64,000 bases of DNA. It comes from Alphaproteobacteria bacterium SS10 (lineage in GTDB: Bacteria; Pseudomonadota; Alphaproteobacteria; TMED2). Shown here one piece after another: positions 16,698 through 25,912 of this stretch. The stretch spans positions 1 to 64,000 of the forward strand of contig JAHCML010000009.1 of the NCBI GenBank assembly GCA_019192455.1, read 5' to 3'. A program made the translations under genes and the position numbers. The notes under the pieces are model-generated. The model was not told the origin of the DNA. It was given only the letters and a program-made list of their open reading frames with translations, and did no database searches. Each line of letters begins with the position of its first letter. Position 1 is the first letter of the stretch.

Positions 16698-17216
16698 ATG
16701 ATGACTGTGCCACTAGACAAGCAGCGGACCGAATTGGTGGTGAAGGAGCTTGAGACCAGCCAACAGCTCATCGCTTGGACCCTTCGATGCTGGTTTGCCG
16801 GGTATCATGAATCCCAATCCGCACTTGAGGTGATTGAGAAAGCATTCAGCCTCTCTGGCCTTGATGAGGCTGTGTATGAGGTCGATGAGTTTTGCAGCCT
16901 GGTGGCCGTTGGCGCGCGCTACAACTTGGCAATCGGCTGCCCCAACTGCCCCAAGCTCTTTAATTTTGAGCGGGACCTCATCACGGTGCTCAGCCACCTT
17001 CAGCAGGATAGCTGGGATAGCGCGACCCACATTCTGGAACGGCATTTGGGGCCGGACGAGGCGTTCATGGCCGGGCCACCCTGCTTCCGCTGGGCGCGGG
17101 AGATGAGTGCCGCCCACTGGGTGATTAACCCCATCGCGGACACCGGCACACCGGTTGAGATGACGAACAACATCATCCCATTCCCCTTCGGCGGCCAACA
17201 AAGCTCGGTTCATTAA
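16698..17216 (+). CDS. Hypothetical Cys-containing protein under a Fur box
   Basis: 172 residues, not recognised. No signal peptide or membrane segment. Cysteines at 31, 66, 81, 84 and one in GPPCFRW; the pair forms CPNC at 81-84. Most of the protein looks helical (KQRTELVVKELETSQQLIAW, then ALEVIEKAFSL). A polar, probably unstructured C-terminus follows the NNIIPFPFG stretch. The near-consensus Fur box just upstream and the position after the NAS-like genes tie it to iron or other metal physiology: metal chaperone, regulator or an accessory to the metallophore pathway are possibilities. Two ATG codons in tandem at the start. Confidence 0.65.
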   Translation: MMTVPLDKQRTELVVKELETSQQLIAWTLRCWFAGYHESQSALEVIEKAFSLSGLDEAVYEVDEFCSLVAVGARYNLAIGCPNCPKLFNFERDLITVLSHLQQDSWDSATHILERHLGPDEAFMAGPPCFRWAREMSAAHWVINPIADTGTPVEMTNNIIPFPFGGQQSSVH

Positions 17217-17322
17217 CCGCCTAGCCGCTGCAAACCAGACATCCGCGACTAGCGGCATCCGGCTATTTTCGCTATAGACGCGGGCTCTTTCATCAGTGAC
17301 CCGAGCCCCGTCGATAGCCGCC

Positions 17323-19950
17323 ATGTCCGATACTGCACAACAAGACCGCTACAACGCCGCCGCCACCGAGGCGAAATGGCAGAAAATCTGGGATGAGCAG
17401 AAATGCTTCGAGGTTGGCATCGACCCCTCGAAGAATAAGTCCTATGTGCTGGAAATGCTGCCCTACCCGTCGGGCAAGCTGCATATGGGTCATGTGCGCA
17501 ATTACACGCTGGGCGATGTGCTGGCCCGGTATCGCGCCTCCCAGGGCTTTAACGTCCTGCACCCCATGGGCTGGGATGCGTTCGGCCTGCCGGCAGAGAA
17601 TGCGGCGATCCAGAACAATGCGGACCCCGCCACCTGGACCTATCAAAACATCGACACCATGCGCGATCAGCTGAAGACCATGGGTCTGTCGATCGACTGG
17701 TCGAAAGAGATCGCCACCTGCCACCCCGGCTATTACCGGCATGAACAGAAGATGTTCCTCGACTTCGCGAAAGAAGGCCTCGCCTACCGGAAGGAGAGCT
17801 GGGTGAACTGGGACCCGGTTGATCACACCGTGCTGGCGAATGAGCAGGTGATCGACGGCAAGGGCTGGCGCACCGGCGCACCGGTTGAGCGCAAGAGGCT
17901 GACCCAATGGTTCCTCAAAATCACTGACTATAGTCAGGAATTACTTGATGCCATCGAGAAGCTGGATAGATGGCCAGAGCGCGTGCGCCTGATGCAGACC
18001 AACTGGATTGGCCGCTCTGAGGGGATGGAAATTGATTTCAAGCTGGCGAGCAACGACCTGACCAGTCACGACACCCTGAGGGTGTTTACCACCCGCCATG
18101 ACACCCTGTTCGGCGCGAGCTTTATGGCCATCGCCGCCCACCACGACCTGTCGGGTGAGCTGGCCAAGGACAATCCCGACCTCCAGGCCTTTATTAAGGA
18201 ATGCGAGGGCCTCGGCACGTCAGAAGAGGCGATTGAGAAGGCTGAAAAGCTGGGCTTCGACACCGGCCTTAAAGCCCTACACCCGATCACGGGCGCGGAA
18301 CTGCCAGTCTATGTCGCGAACTTCATCCTGATGGATTACGGCACGGGCGCAATCTTCGGCTGCCCCGGCCATGACCAGCGTGACCACGACTTCGCCACCA
18401 AATACGGCCTGCCGATCACCCCTGTGGTCTGCCCATCGGACCAGGATGCAAGCAGCATCTCAGTCGCGGATGAGCCCTATATCGGCCCGGGTCGCCTGAT
18501 CAATTCTGACTTCCTCGACGGGAAGACGGTTGAGGATGGTAAGGCCGCCATGGCCGATAAGCTCGAGGGCGACGACCAGGGCGAGCGGAAGATCCAATTC
18601 CGCCTGCGCGATTGGGGCGTTAGCCGCCAGCGCTATTGGGGCTGCCCGATCCCGTTCGTGCATTGCGCCAAATGCGGGACCGTGCCGGTGCCGGATGACC
18701 AGCTGCCGGTTGAGCTGCCCACCGACCCGGATTTCAGCCAGCCAGGCAACCCGCTGGAACGCCACCCAACCTGGAAGCACACGACCTGCCCCGAATGCGG
18801 CGGCGAGGCAACGCGTGAGACCGACACGCTCGACACCTTCTTTGAGAGCTCATGGTATTTCCTCCGCTACGCCGATCCGCGTAATGAGGATGCGCCGATC
18901 TCAAAAGAGGCAGCGGAATACTGGATGTCCGTCGACCAGTATATCGGCGGCGTTGAGCATGCGGTTCTGCACCTGCTCTATTCCCGCTTCTTCACCCGCG
19001 CTCTCCGCCAATGCGGCTACCCGCTGCCAGAGCAAGCCAACGAGCCATTTACCGGCCTGTTTACCCAGGGCATGATCGGCCATGAGACGTTTAAAGACGC
19101 AGACGGCAACTGGCTCTACCCCGATGACGTGGCCAAAACCGACAGTGGTGATTGGGTGACCATTGAGGGCAAGCAGCCCGTGACCCGCGGCCGGGTTGAG
19201 AAGATGTCCAAATCCAAGCGCAACACGGTCGATCCTGAGCGGATCATCAAGACCTATGGCGCCGATGCGGCCCGCCTGTTCATCCTGTCAGACAGCCCAC
19301 CAGACCGGGATATGGAATGGACCGAAAGCGGGATTGAGGGCGCGTGGAAATATGTGAACCGCCTATGGCGCCTGGTCGCCGAAAACCTTGGCGATTTGCC
19401 CGCCATCGGCACGCCAGCGCCCGCCAGCTTTGGTGATAAGGCCCTAGCATTGCGCCAAGCGGGTCACAAAACGATTGCGGCCCTGGCCGGTGATTTGGAG
19501 GCATTCTCCTATAACCGGGCAGTGGCACGGTTGCGTGAGTACTCCAACGCGATCAGCGATTTCGTGAACCCGGATGCGGGCGGCGGCGTTAGCACGTATG
19601 ATGAGAAATGGGCACTGCGTGAGGCGCTGGAGCTGATCACCCGCCTCATCAACCCAATGATGCCGCATCTGACCGAAGAGCTGTGGCAACAGCTGGGCCA
19701 TGACGAAATCCTGGCCGGCCATGCCTGGCCAGAGGCTGACCCCGCCCTGCTGGTGGAAGACACGGTCACCCTACCGGTCCAGGTAAACGGCAAACTCCGC
19801 GCCACCCTCGACGTCCCCAAAGACGCCAGCAAAGACGCGCTGGAAGAAATGGCCCTCGCCAACGACAACGTAAAACGCGCCATTGACGGTAAGACCTTAC
19901 GCAAGGTTATAGTGGTGCCGGGGAGAGTCGTTAACTTAGTGGTGGGTTAA
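17323..19950 (+). CDS. leuS: Leucyl-tRNA synthetase
   Basis: Charges tRNA-Leu with leucine. 875 residues, normal for bacterial LeuRS. Class I signatures are visible: HMGH at 55-58 in [13 protein letters not shown] and KMSKS at 627-631. The CP1 editing domain lies around 220-430, and two CxxC pairs (CAKC and CPEC) form the zinc-binding insert, followed by the catalytic FFESSWYF. The end RVVNLVVG is complete. The ATG at 17323 opens the conserved N-terminus; an in-frame ATG at 17296 is less likely. In many alphaproteobacteria lptE follows directly, but here accessory genes begin two bases after the stop. Confidence 0.97.
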   Translation: MSDTAQQDRYNAAATEAKWQKIWDEQKCFEVGIDPSKNKSYVLEMLPYPSGKLHMGHVRNYTLGDVLARYRASQGFNVLHPMGWDAFGLPAENAAIQNNADPATWTYQNIDTMRDQLKTMGLSIDWSKEIATCHPGYYRHEQKMFLDFAKEGLAYRKESWVNWDPVDHTVLANEQVIDGKGWRTGAPVERKRLTQWFLKITDYSQELLDAIEKLDRWPERVRLMQTNWIGRSEGMEIDFKLASNDLTSHDTLRVFTTRHDTLFGASFMAIAAHHDLSGELAKDNPDLQAFIKECEGLGTSEEAIEKAEKLGFDTGLKALHPITGAELPVYVANFILMDYGTGAIFGCPGHDQRDHDFATKYGLPITPVVCPSDQDASSISVADEPYIGPGRLINSDFLDGKTVEDGKAAMADKLEGDDQGERKIQFRLRDWGVSRQRYWGCPIPFVHCAKCGTVPVPDDQLPVELPTDPDFSQPGNPLERHPTWKHTTCPECGGEATRETDTLDTFFESSWYFLRYADPRNEDAPISKEAAEYWMSVDQYIGGVEHAVLHLLYSRFFTRALRQCGYPLPEQANEPFTGLFTQGMIGHETFKDADGNWLYPDDVAKTDSGDWVTIEGKQPVTRGRVEKMSKSKRNTVDPERIIKTYGADAARLFILSDSPPDRDMEWTESGIEGAWKYVNRLWRLVAENLGDLPAIGTPAPASFGDKALALRQAGHKTIAALAGDLEAFSYNRAVARLREYSNAISDFVNPDAGGGVSTYDEKWALREALELITRLINPMMPHLTEELWQQLGHDEILAGHAWPEADPALLVEDTVTLPVQVNGKLRATLDVPKDASKDALEEMALANDNVKRAIDGKTLRKVIVVPGRVVNLVVG

Positions 19951-19951
19951 T

Positions 19952-20928
19952 TTGAAAATATCGCTGCCATCGAATCTTATTCCAAAAAATATTCTTAATT
20001 TTTCTATCGAAATACAGAGGCTTGTGGAAACAGCCGAAGAGATAGAGATAGATTTCGGTCACCAAAAAAGCTTCTCACCTTTTGCGATGATCTCAGTATC
20101 TTCGATTATTCGAAGTATAAAGAAAAAAATCCTCAAATAGATCTAAAGTACAAAAACTATCAGGCCCATGAATATATCGCAAACATGGGATTTTTTCAAA
20201 GCTTTGGCCTGGATTATGGAAGAGAAACAGATAACGTATCTGGGAATTCAAATTTTATACCAGTAAAATGCGGAGATAAAAGACAGATAATTGAAACAGC
20301 TCGATCACTTAAAATACATCCTGGACTACTTGTCGATCAACACGCAAATCACATGTCTTCTGTACTAAGTCGCGGACAAAATGATCTTAATGAGTTTATT
20401 TCTTATTCTATAAGAGAGATTATAAGGAATGCTCTTGAGCACAGCGAATCAGATAAATATTATTACTGTGGACAATATTGGCCAACAAAAAAGCGAGTTG
20501 AATTATCGATAGGTGATGAAGGAATAGGAATCTTCAATTCTCTAAAAAAGAACCCAGAGAACAATCTAAAAAATGATACACATGCTATATCTACAGCACT
20601 AGGTGTTGGAGTTTCTGGCAATCCAAAAGCTGGTCAGAGTAAAGACAAAATGTGGGGAAATACTGGATTCGGCCTATATGTGATCAGTGAGGTCGCGCGA
20701 GACTTTGGCAGCTTGTTAATTTGTAGTGGCAGCGGATCTATTGGAATTCTGGGAAAGAGCACAAAACAAAAAGACTGCTTTATCCCGGGAACTATATTGA
20801 GACTTATAATTGATACCGAAAAAATTAATAATACAGATAAAATAGTTGATGAATATGTTGAGAGGGGCGAAAAAAAATCAGACCAAGGCCGCCTTGCTTC
20901 TGGAGCCACAAAAATGGCGAGAATTTAA
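19952..20928 (+). pseudogene. STAS-like/HATPase_c fusion protein, frameshifted, AT-rich
   Basis: Two frames together encode about 325 residues. The first (TTG at 19952 to TAG at 20140) has an STAS-like profile (IEIDFGHQKSFSPFAMIS). The second continues as coding from about 20123 (KNPQIDLKYKNYQAHEYIA, then MGFFQSFG) through a GHKL ATPase domain with N-box REIIRNALEHS, G1 GDEGIGIF and G2 GFGLY. The switch falls in an A7 tract at 20123-20129; one extra A would join the frames. Such anti-sigma-like STAS/ATPase proteins usually act in bacterial signalling. The base composition is far more AT-rich than the neighbours, suggesting transfer. Could be a true pseudogene, slippage-expressed, or a sequencing error. 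Confidence 0.7.
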
Positions 20929-20929
20929 A

Positions 20930-21307
20930 TTGTCGGCCCCATTGGCTTGTCTCAGCTTATGCTTGTTGCTGTGCATGCCAATGATTGCTCTTGCTTCAGC
21001 TCAGAAGCTATCGGTTCAAAGCCAATGCTCCCGGTTCGGCGATAGCTTGGAGACGCCTGCTGCTTGGACTACTTGCGTGCAGGACAGTGATTGTGTGTTG
21101 GGGCGGAATATTTGTGGGTTTCCCATGGGGCTGAATACTGGCCATGTGGCGGATCAGGATCAGCTGAACCAATGTGTCGGGCCGCGGATTGCCTGCCCGA
21201 TGATCTATCGGGACCCCAATAACTACCGCGCCGCGTGTCAGGCCGGGCAATGCCAGGCGGTGTCCAAGGACGATGCCAACATCACCATTCCTGAGGCGGC
21301 ACAGTAG
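20930..21307 (+). CDS. 8-Cys secreted protein, copy A
   Basis: About 126 residues with a hydrophobic signal (LACLSLCLLLCMPMIALASA) and a short mature domain. The pattern C, C-x2-DSDCV, IC, C, C, C, C gives eight cysteines shared with the genes at 25469 and 25913, so four disulfides are likely. Function unknown; periplasmic or secreted. The start is unclear: TTG at 20930 follows the frameshifted gene's stop by one base, while an ATG at 20846 overlaps that gene. The AT-rich insertion may have replaced the original start, so this copy could be impaired. Confidence 0.6.
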   Translation: MSAPLACLSLCLLLCMPMIALASAQKLSVQSQCSRFGDSLETPAAWTTCVQDSDCVLGRNICGFPMGLNTGHVADQDQLNQCVGPRIACPMIYRDPNNYRAACQAGQCQAVSKDDANITIPEAAQ

Positions 21308-21352
21308 GCGGCCCAGGAGCCTGCCCAGCAACCCATCCAATCACCCGCCCCG

Positions 21353-21871
21353 CTAGCGGGCATAGGCGACGATGCGGTTCACCATGGCGCCATCGGTGCC
21401 GTGTTTCTGCAGCTTGATCAGATACGGCGCGCCCTCAACCTCCAGCTCAATCTCATGAAACTTGGTGAGGGCGGTGAGGCCCTCCGCCTCCGGCGCGGGC
21501 GTGACGCGGCGCACCGTGTGCCAGGGCAGGCGGATTGGCTGCTTATCGAACACCACCGCCTTGGTGGTAAGGTACAGCCCACTCTCATGCGGGATGACAT
21601 AGTTCTGAATGCCGTCATGCCCCTCGACCCTTTTGGCCGTGTATTGCACCCGGTTGATATTGATCGCCGCGACGGTGCAGTTCTGATGCTCCAACAGCTT
21701 TGGCAGGCGGCGTGCCGGATATTTGCGCGCCAACCGGACCCAGGGCGATTGCCAAAACATCCAGTAGAGGTAACCAGCCGCCACCAAGAGCGGCAGGATC
21801 ATGACCAGATACTGATGCGTTTGAAGAAAACCGGCGGTCTGGCCCGTTAGCGGCTCCATAAGCGGCTCCAT
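21353..21871 (-). CDS. Hypothetical single-pass membrane protein
   Basis: 172 residues, not recognised. One clear membrane segment near the N-terminus (LVMILPLLVAAGYLYWMFW), then a cytoplasmic or periplasmic domain of about 130 residues with mixed strands (VEGAPYLIKLQ, HEIELEVE). The ATG at 21871 has GGAGG seven bases upstream; GTG at 21877 is an alternative. It converges with the copy A secreted protein. Nothing around it suggests a role. Confidence 0.65.
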   Translation of the reverse strand: MEPLMEPLTGQTAGFLQTHQYLVMILPLLVAAGYLYWMFWQSPWVRLARKYPARRLPKLLEHQNCTVAAININRVQYTAKRVEGHDGIQNYVIPHESGLYLTTKAVVFDKQPIRLPWHTVRRVTPAPEAEGLTALTKFHEIELEVEGAPYLIKLQKHGTDGAMVNRIVAYAR

Positions 21872-22048
21872 CGTCACCCCTCCACAACCATGATGAGGTG
21901 ATTATCACCCCTTAACCGGTTTGACGTCCAAGGCCGGTAAAATTCCAGCCATAAAGCCTGTCAGCAAAGATTTCAGAGATGCCGTGCGTCTTAAGAATAG
22001 ATCACCGAAACAGAGCATATGAACAGACCATCGGGGGAGGGATAGGGC

Positions 22049-22945
22049 ATGGCCACGGTAGCGGCAGCCCAGAAATCAAAGCCGTTGACGGCACGGGCGG
22101 CCCTGGGTGTGATCCAGAACAGCTTTGTCGCCACCTTCCGGCATTTGCCGATGATCACCTATCTATCGGTTATCCCGCTCCTGCCGATGATGCCGATTGT
22201 GTTCTCCGGTGATGGTGGCTCGATGATGTTTCCGATCGATGCCTTGGTGATTGCCATGATCGGTTTTGGCTGGCTGCTCTGGCACCAATTCAACCGTCCT
22301 TTCTATGCCGGTCGGGGGGCGCCAAAGACCGCGCTCGGCCGGTTGTTCCCCTCCCTACGCCACATACCGCGCACGCTCTATGCCTCAACGGTTTGGGTCA
22401 TCGTGCTGTGCCTGGCGCTCTACCCCACCTTCCTGATCATTGAAGAGTATGAGGCGCTGGTCGCCAATCTTTATGACTGGGCTTATATCCTGGATACGAT
22501 GCGGTCAGAGCCAACCTCGTTCAACTACGCCTTGGCGCAGCATGATGATCTGGTGCGGGCCGTCGGCTATCCCCTGATCTGGCTGCTGAACATCATGGCA
22601 CTGTTCCCGATCACCGCGCTCTATTGGCATTTGCTTCAGGGTTCGTCATTCCGGGCGCTGGGGCGTGGGGCTATCGACGCGGTTAGGGGCTTTGGCTTTA
22701 CCATCACCATTGGCGCCTTCGCCGGGATTGCCTCAATCGCCCTTATATTTGCCACGCTGGGCCTGCAAGAGTTGCTCTTGTATGGCGGCGATGCGCTCAA
22801 CCTTGGCGGCAAGACCGGGATCGCCATGGCGATTGCCGCCTACTACCTGCTCTACACCAGTTTTATGGCGATGATTATCACCCTCTACGCCCATGCCGGA
22901 CGGGCGGTTTCCGAGGGCGGAATGGCACCGACAGAACCTGATTAG
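22049..22945 (+). CDS. Hypothetical polytopic membrane protein
   Basis: 298 residues with about six membrane segments, for example MITYLSVIPLLPMMPIVF, VWVIVLCLALYPTFLIIEE and IAMAIAAYYLLYTSFMAMII. The loop with LYDWAYILDTMRSEP is polar. It resembles small bacterial membrane proteins with paired helices but I cannot name a family. Strong GGAGGG Shine-Dalgarno before the ATG. Stands alone between a minus-strand gene and the 23-kb paralogue pair. Confidence 0.65.
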   Translation: MATVAAAQKSKPLTARAALGVIQNSFVATFRHLPMITYLSVIPLLPMMPIVFSGDGGSMMFPIDALVIAMIGFGWLLWHQFNRPFYAGRGAPKTALGRLFPSLRHIPRTLYASTVWVIVLCLALYPTFLIIEEYEALVANLYDWAYILDTMRSEPTSFNYALAQHDDLVRAVGYPLIWLLNIMALFPITALYWHLLQGSSFRALGRGAIDAVRGFGFTITIGAFAGIASIALIFATLGLQELLLYGGDALNLGGKTGIAMAIAAYYLLYTSFMAMIITLYAHAGRAVSEGGMAPTEPD

Positions 22946-23044
22946 AAAAATATGACAGAAATGTTTCGGTCTTTCTTGGGCCGGGCGTAGCAACGGTATG
23001 ACACCAAAAATGGCCTGCCTCCCACGTAAGAAGGAGCTCTCCCC

Positions 23045-23692
23045 TTGGCCAGTGATACGCCCCTTGCAGCCCCGGCTGCAGCCACCGCCCGTGGCGATGC
23101 CGCCCCTGCCGGTACAGACGCGCGTGATGAGCGCGGTTTCCCCACCGATGGGTCCTTTATGGACCTCACCGATAAAGGTCCTGCCGACCCCTTTGCCATC
23201 AAGGTCTGGCGCGCCAAGCGCTTCACCGCTGGGCTGAAGCGGATGATGCACGACTTTGTCGGCGCCGATGCCAGGCTGAAAGTTGCCCAGCTTTATGATG
23301 GTGGGATGAATGTGGCCTATGCCCGCGAGGATGGGACCATTGGTGAGAATATGTATATCGACCAGGACCGGGTACGGGGCATCAACCCCGATCGCACGGT
23401 CGATGCGGGCCCGCTGCTGCACCTGATTGAAGAACAAGAGGATGGTACGGCCCTGGTCTATGCCGAGGGTGATAAGACCAAGCTGCCGCGCGGCTATCCG
23501 GATGTGTTTAAGGCGTTAGAGCGGACCCTGGTTCAGCAAGAGGGCCAACCGCTGGCGGAGCTGACCGAGAGCCTGACCGCGAATATAGCCGATATGCAGT
23601 TCCACCGCGCAATCCCCGGCAAAGCTTACGGCACTGAGGTGCCAATGGATGGGGACCCGACCCCAACCTGGATGCGCCGCCCGATGATGTAG
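23045..23692 (+). CDS. Hypothetical protein, tandem paralogue 1
   Basis: 215 residues, not recognised. A disordered Ala-rich N-terminus (about 1-45) precedes a globular domain that is clearly paralogous to the next gene. Shared blocks are WRAKRFTAGLKR, YDGGMNVAYAREDG, LVYAEGDKTKLPRGYPDVFK, ERTLVQQEGQPLAELTE and FHRAIPGKAYG. No signal peptide or catalytic motif is apparent. TTG start with AGGAG eight bases upstream. Lies upstream of the ADP-ribosyltransferase-like gene, so a linked role (immunity, adaptor or substrate) is possible but unproven. Confidence 0.65.
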   Translation: MASDTPLAAPAAATARGDAAPAGTDARDERGFPTDGSFMDLTDKGPADPFAIKVWRAKRFTAGLKRMMHDFVGADARLKVAQLYDGGMNVAYAREDGTIGENMYIDQDRVRGINPDRTVDAGPLLHLIEEQEDGTALVYAEGDKTKLPRGYPDVFKALERTLVQQEGQPLAELTESLTANIADMQFHRAIPGKAYGTEVPMDGDPTPTWMRRPMM

Positions 23693-23743
23693 GGGCCCAA
23701 GCCCAACATCGCCGCTTCCCTATTCTAACCGCCCGATAAGACC

Positions 23744-24301
23744 ATGACTGATCCAGCTGCCCCAACTCACCCGGCCATGCCACCGGAAGAAGACCTGACC
23801 TATGTCGACCTTGCTGCCCGACCGGAGGTTGGTAATGGCCTTCGTGCCTGGCGGGCCCGTAAGTTCGTCAGCCAGTTGAAGCAGACGGCCGAGGCCGGGG
23901 CCGATGGCCGTAAGGGTGATCTGTTGATGGCCCGCGTGTTTGATGGCGGCATGGTGCTAACCTTCGACCGTGGCGACGGGAAGATTAGTGAGGCACCCTA
24001 TATCGATAAAAGCCGGATCCGCAGCATCGACCCGGATAGCGGTGCCGCCGATATCGGGCCGATGACCCACCTGATCGAACGGCATGAGAACGGCTTTGGC
24101 CTCGTCTATGCCGATGGCGATAAGAGCCAGCGCCCACGTGGCTATTCCGACATCTACAAGGCCCTGGAACGCACCCTCGCGATCCAAGAGGGCCAGCCAC
24201 TCGCCACTCTGACCGAAGAGATGACGGTCAAGATGGCAGAGATGGCGTTCCGCCGCGCCATTCCAGGTAAGGCCTACCCGCCCCCACGCACCCCGCAATA
24301 G
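23744..24301 (+). CDS. Hypothetical protein, tandem paralogue 2
   Basis: 185 residues. Shares the domain of the preceding gene: WRARKFVSQLKQ, FDGGMVLTFDRGDG, LVYADGDKSQRPRGYSDIYK, ERTLAIQEGQPLATLTEE and FRRAIPGKAY. The disordered N-terminus is shorter. No known family recognised. The pair probably arose by duplication and diverged substantially. Next gene downstream is the ADP-ribosyltransferase-like protein, after 86 bases. Confidence 0.65.
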   Translation: MTDPAAPTHPAMPPEEDLTYVDLAARPEVGNGLRAWRARKFVSQLKQTAEAGADGRKGDLLMARVFDGGMVLTFDRGDGKISEAPYIDKSRIRSIDPDSGAADIGPMTHLIERHENGFGLVYADGDKSQRPRGYSDIYKALERTLAIQEGQPLATLTEEMTVKMAEMAFRRAIPGKAYPPPRTPQ

Positions 24302-24387
24302 CCTTAGAAAGCAGCCATTTGGCCATTGCCCCAATCAGTGTTAGCCTTTTGATACTGGTTATGTGGGCAAGTTGGGGTACTTGAGGG

Positions 24388-25458
24388 ATGGCCACGCTGT
24401 ATCACGGGTCGGTCAATATGTTTGACCAGCCGGATTATAGCCGGGTGAAGCGAACCGAGTACGGCTTTGGCTTCTACGCGGCTGACTATGGCGGTGATAG
24501 TTGGGAGTATCTGCAGGGTCGGACCGGCCCCGGAAAACCTGGCTACATCTATCAATTCGAAATCCCAGACGAGAAGATTGAGGGGCGGTATCTCCGCTCC
24601 AATGAACCCGCCCTCGGCCCGAAGGTAGACCGCGTGCTTGCCGCCCTCCGTGAAGAGGGCCGGGATGAGCTTGCCGACCGAATTGAGAACCATCCTGGCC
24701 GGGTCGATTTCGACCCCAACCGCATGCCACCTGAAGATGCCATCACCCAGCGGCACGTCTATGAGTGGGTTGGCGACGCAAAGAAGGACCAACCCTTTTG
24801 GGAGAAGGCGGGCATCGATGGGTACAACGCCGGCGCCTATTACGTGAATTTCGAGCATGGCTGGGACACCGAGTTTGATATGCACTCGGTCTATAATGGC
24901 GATGAGCAGAAGGCGCGAGATCAGCTAGAGACCCTGAAAACCGAGCGCAAACTTGAGGGCGAGCGTGCGGACCAGGTGGGCCATCTCAGCACCTTCCACG
25001 GTACCGCCACCATCGGCGTCAGGGCCGGTGGTGATCATTATTCCGCCTATGACAGCTGGTACAATCATGACCGCGCAGAGGCGCAAGACCAGATCACCAT
25101 GAAGTTCGGCCAGGATGACCAGGGCAATTGGCTAGTCCGCGATATTCAGCGTGAGGGGTCAAAGGCCAACCGCGCCTTTGCCGCGCAGGAGATGACCAGC
25201 ACCGATGCTGGCGACCTGGCCCGCATCCGGGACCGGGTGTTCCGGCCGCAGAAAGTGCAGATCGCCGGGGTTGAGTTCGCACTGGGCGGTCCGGCGGAAG
25301 GGCGTATCGCCTCGGACGAAATCTTCCGCCGCCCAGATAGCCAAGCGGCCCTCAAAGACATGGTGGAGAATTACGGCACCGCCGCCGGCAACCGCCTCGA
25401 TTTCGGCCATGTCGAAGAAGTGGCGAGAATGGAGAAGGCGCGCGCCGCCGCGCCCTAA
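24388..25458 (+). CDS. ADP-ribosyltransferase-like protein
   Basis: 356 residues. The N-terminal ~160 residues match the ART-like domain found in large polyvalent proteins of mobile elements: LYHGS, a Phe-Asp spacer, then GFGFYAAD and a Tyr-rich helix. GYIYQFEIPD, an NEPALGPKVDRVLAAL helix and KAGIDGYNAGAYYVNF follow in the expected order. Such proteins typically modify a host or competitor target using NAD. The C-terminal half (about 195-356) is not recognised. No secretion signal is visible. Preceded by two paralogous unknown genes and followed 10 bases later by a Cys-rich secreted protein. Activity is inferred from motif order only. Confidence 0.55.
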   Translation: MATLYHGSVNMFDQPDYSRVKRTEYGFGFYAADYGGDSWEYLQGRTGPGKPGYIYQFEIPDEKIEGRYLRSNEPALGPKVDRVLAALREEGRDELADRIENHPGRVDFDPNRMPPEDAITQRHVYEWVGDAKKDQPFWEKAGIDGYNAGAYYVNFEHGWDTEFDMHSVYNGDEQKARDQLETLKTERKLEGERADQVGHLSTFHGTATIGVRAGGDHYSAYDSWYNHDRAEAQDQITMKFGQDDQGNWLVRDIQREGSKANRAFAAQEMTSTDAGDLARIRDRVFRPQKVQIAGVEFALGGPAEGRIASDEIFRRPDSQAALKDMVENYGTAAGNRLDFGHVEEVARMEKARAAAP

Positions 25459-25468
25459 TCAACCCCCT

Positions 25469-25828
25469 ATGCACCGGCTCACCACTTCAACCCTCACGGT
25501 CATCTATGCGCTTACGTTTATCGCGGCACCGTTTGCCGCCGCGGCCCAGGCTGTTGATGGCTATCAGTGCGTTGGTTATCGACCCGGACCACTGAATGAG
25601 CGGCCGACACGGGCCTGGACCCAATGTGAGGTCGACAGTGACTGTGTCTTGAGCAAAAGCATGTGCGATTGGCCAGAGACGGTCGCCAAGCCGTATCTGG
25701 AAGCCCAGCAGAAACATGCCGCCTGCTCAGTGCCTTACATCTCCTGCGCCTATGCACCAATTCCACCAGGACCGCACCGCGCGGTTTGCGAGAATAAGCG
25801 ATGCCAGGCTCTTCCAATTGAAGACTGA
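25469..25828 (+). CDS. 8-Cys secreted protein, copy B
   Basis: 119 residues with a signal peptide (MHRLTTSTLTVIYALTF, cleavage near AAAAQA). Mature domain has eight cysteines: QCVG, WTQCEVDSDCV, MCDWPE, ACSVPYISC and VCENKRC. It is closely similar to copy C (shared RPTRAWTQC and VDSDCV), with copy A more distant. Probably four disulfides; periplasmic or exported. Function unknown. Starts 10 bases after the ADP-ribosyltransferase-like gene. Confidence 0.75.
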   Translation: MHRLTTSTLTVIYALTFIAAPFAAAAQAVDGYQCVGYRPGPLNERPTRAWTQCEVDSDCVLSKSMCDWPETVAKPYLEAQQKHAACSVPYISCAYAPIPPGPHRAVCENKRCQALPIED

Positions 25829-25912
25829 TCAGGCTGCGTCAAACTACGTATCACCGTAAGGCACTAACCCATGTATCATTGGCGTTGGTTTGATACGGAG
25901 AATCCCGCTGCC

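Noticed and set aside
17293-17907. 204-residue frame antisense to leuS
   Set aside because: Runs against a certain LeuRS coding sequence; typical of high-GC shadow frames.
20185-20928. Treating the ATPase frame alone as a complete gene starting at 20185
   Set aside because: Good coding continues upstream in the same frame to about 20123 and connects to the STAS-like frame, so a frameshifted fusion explains it better.
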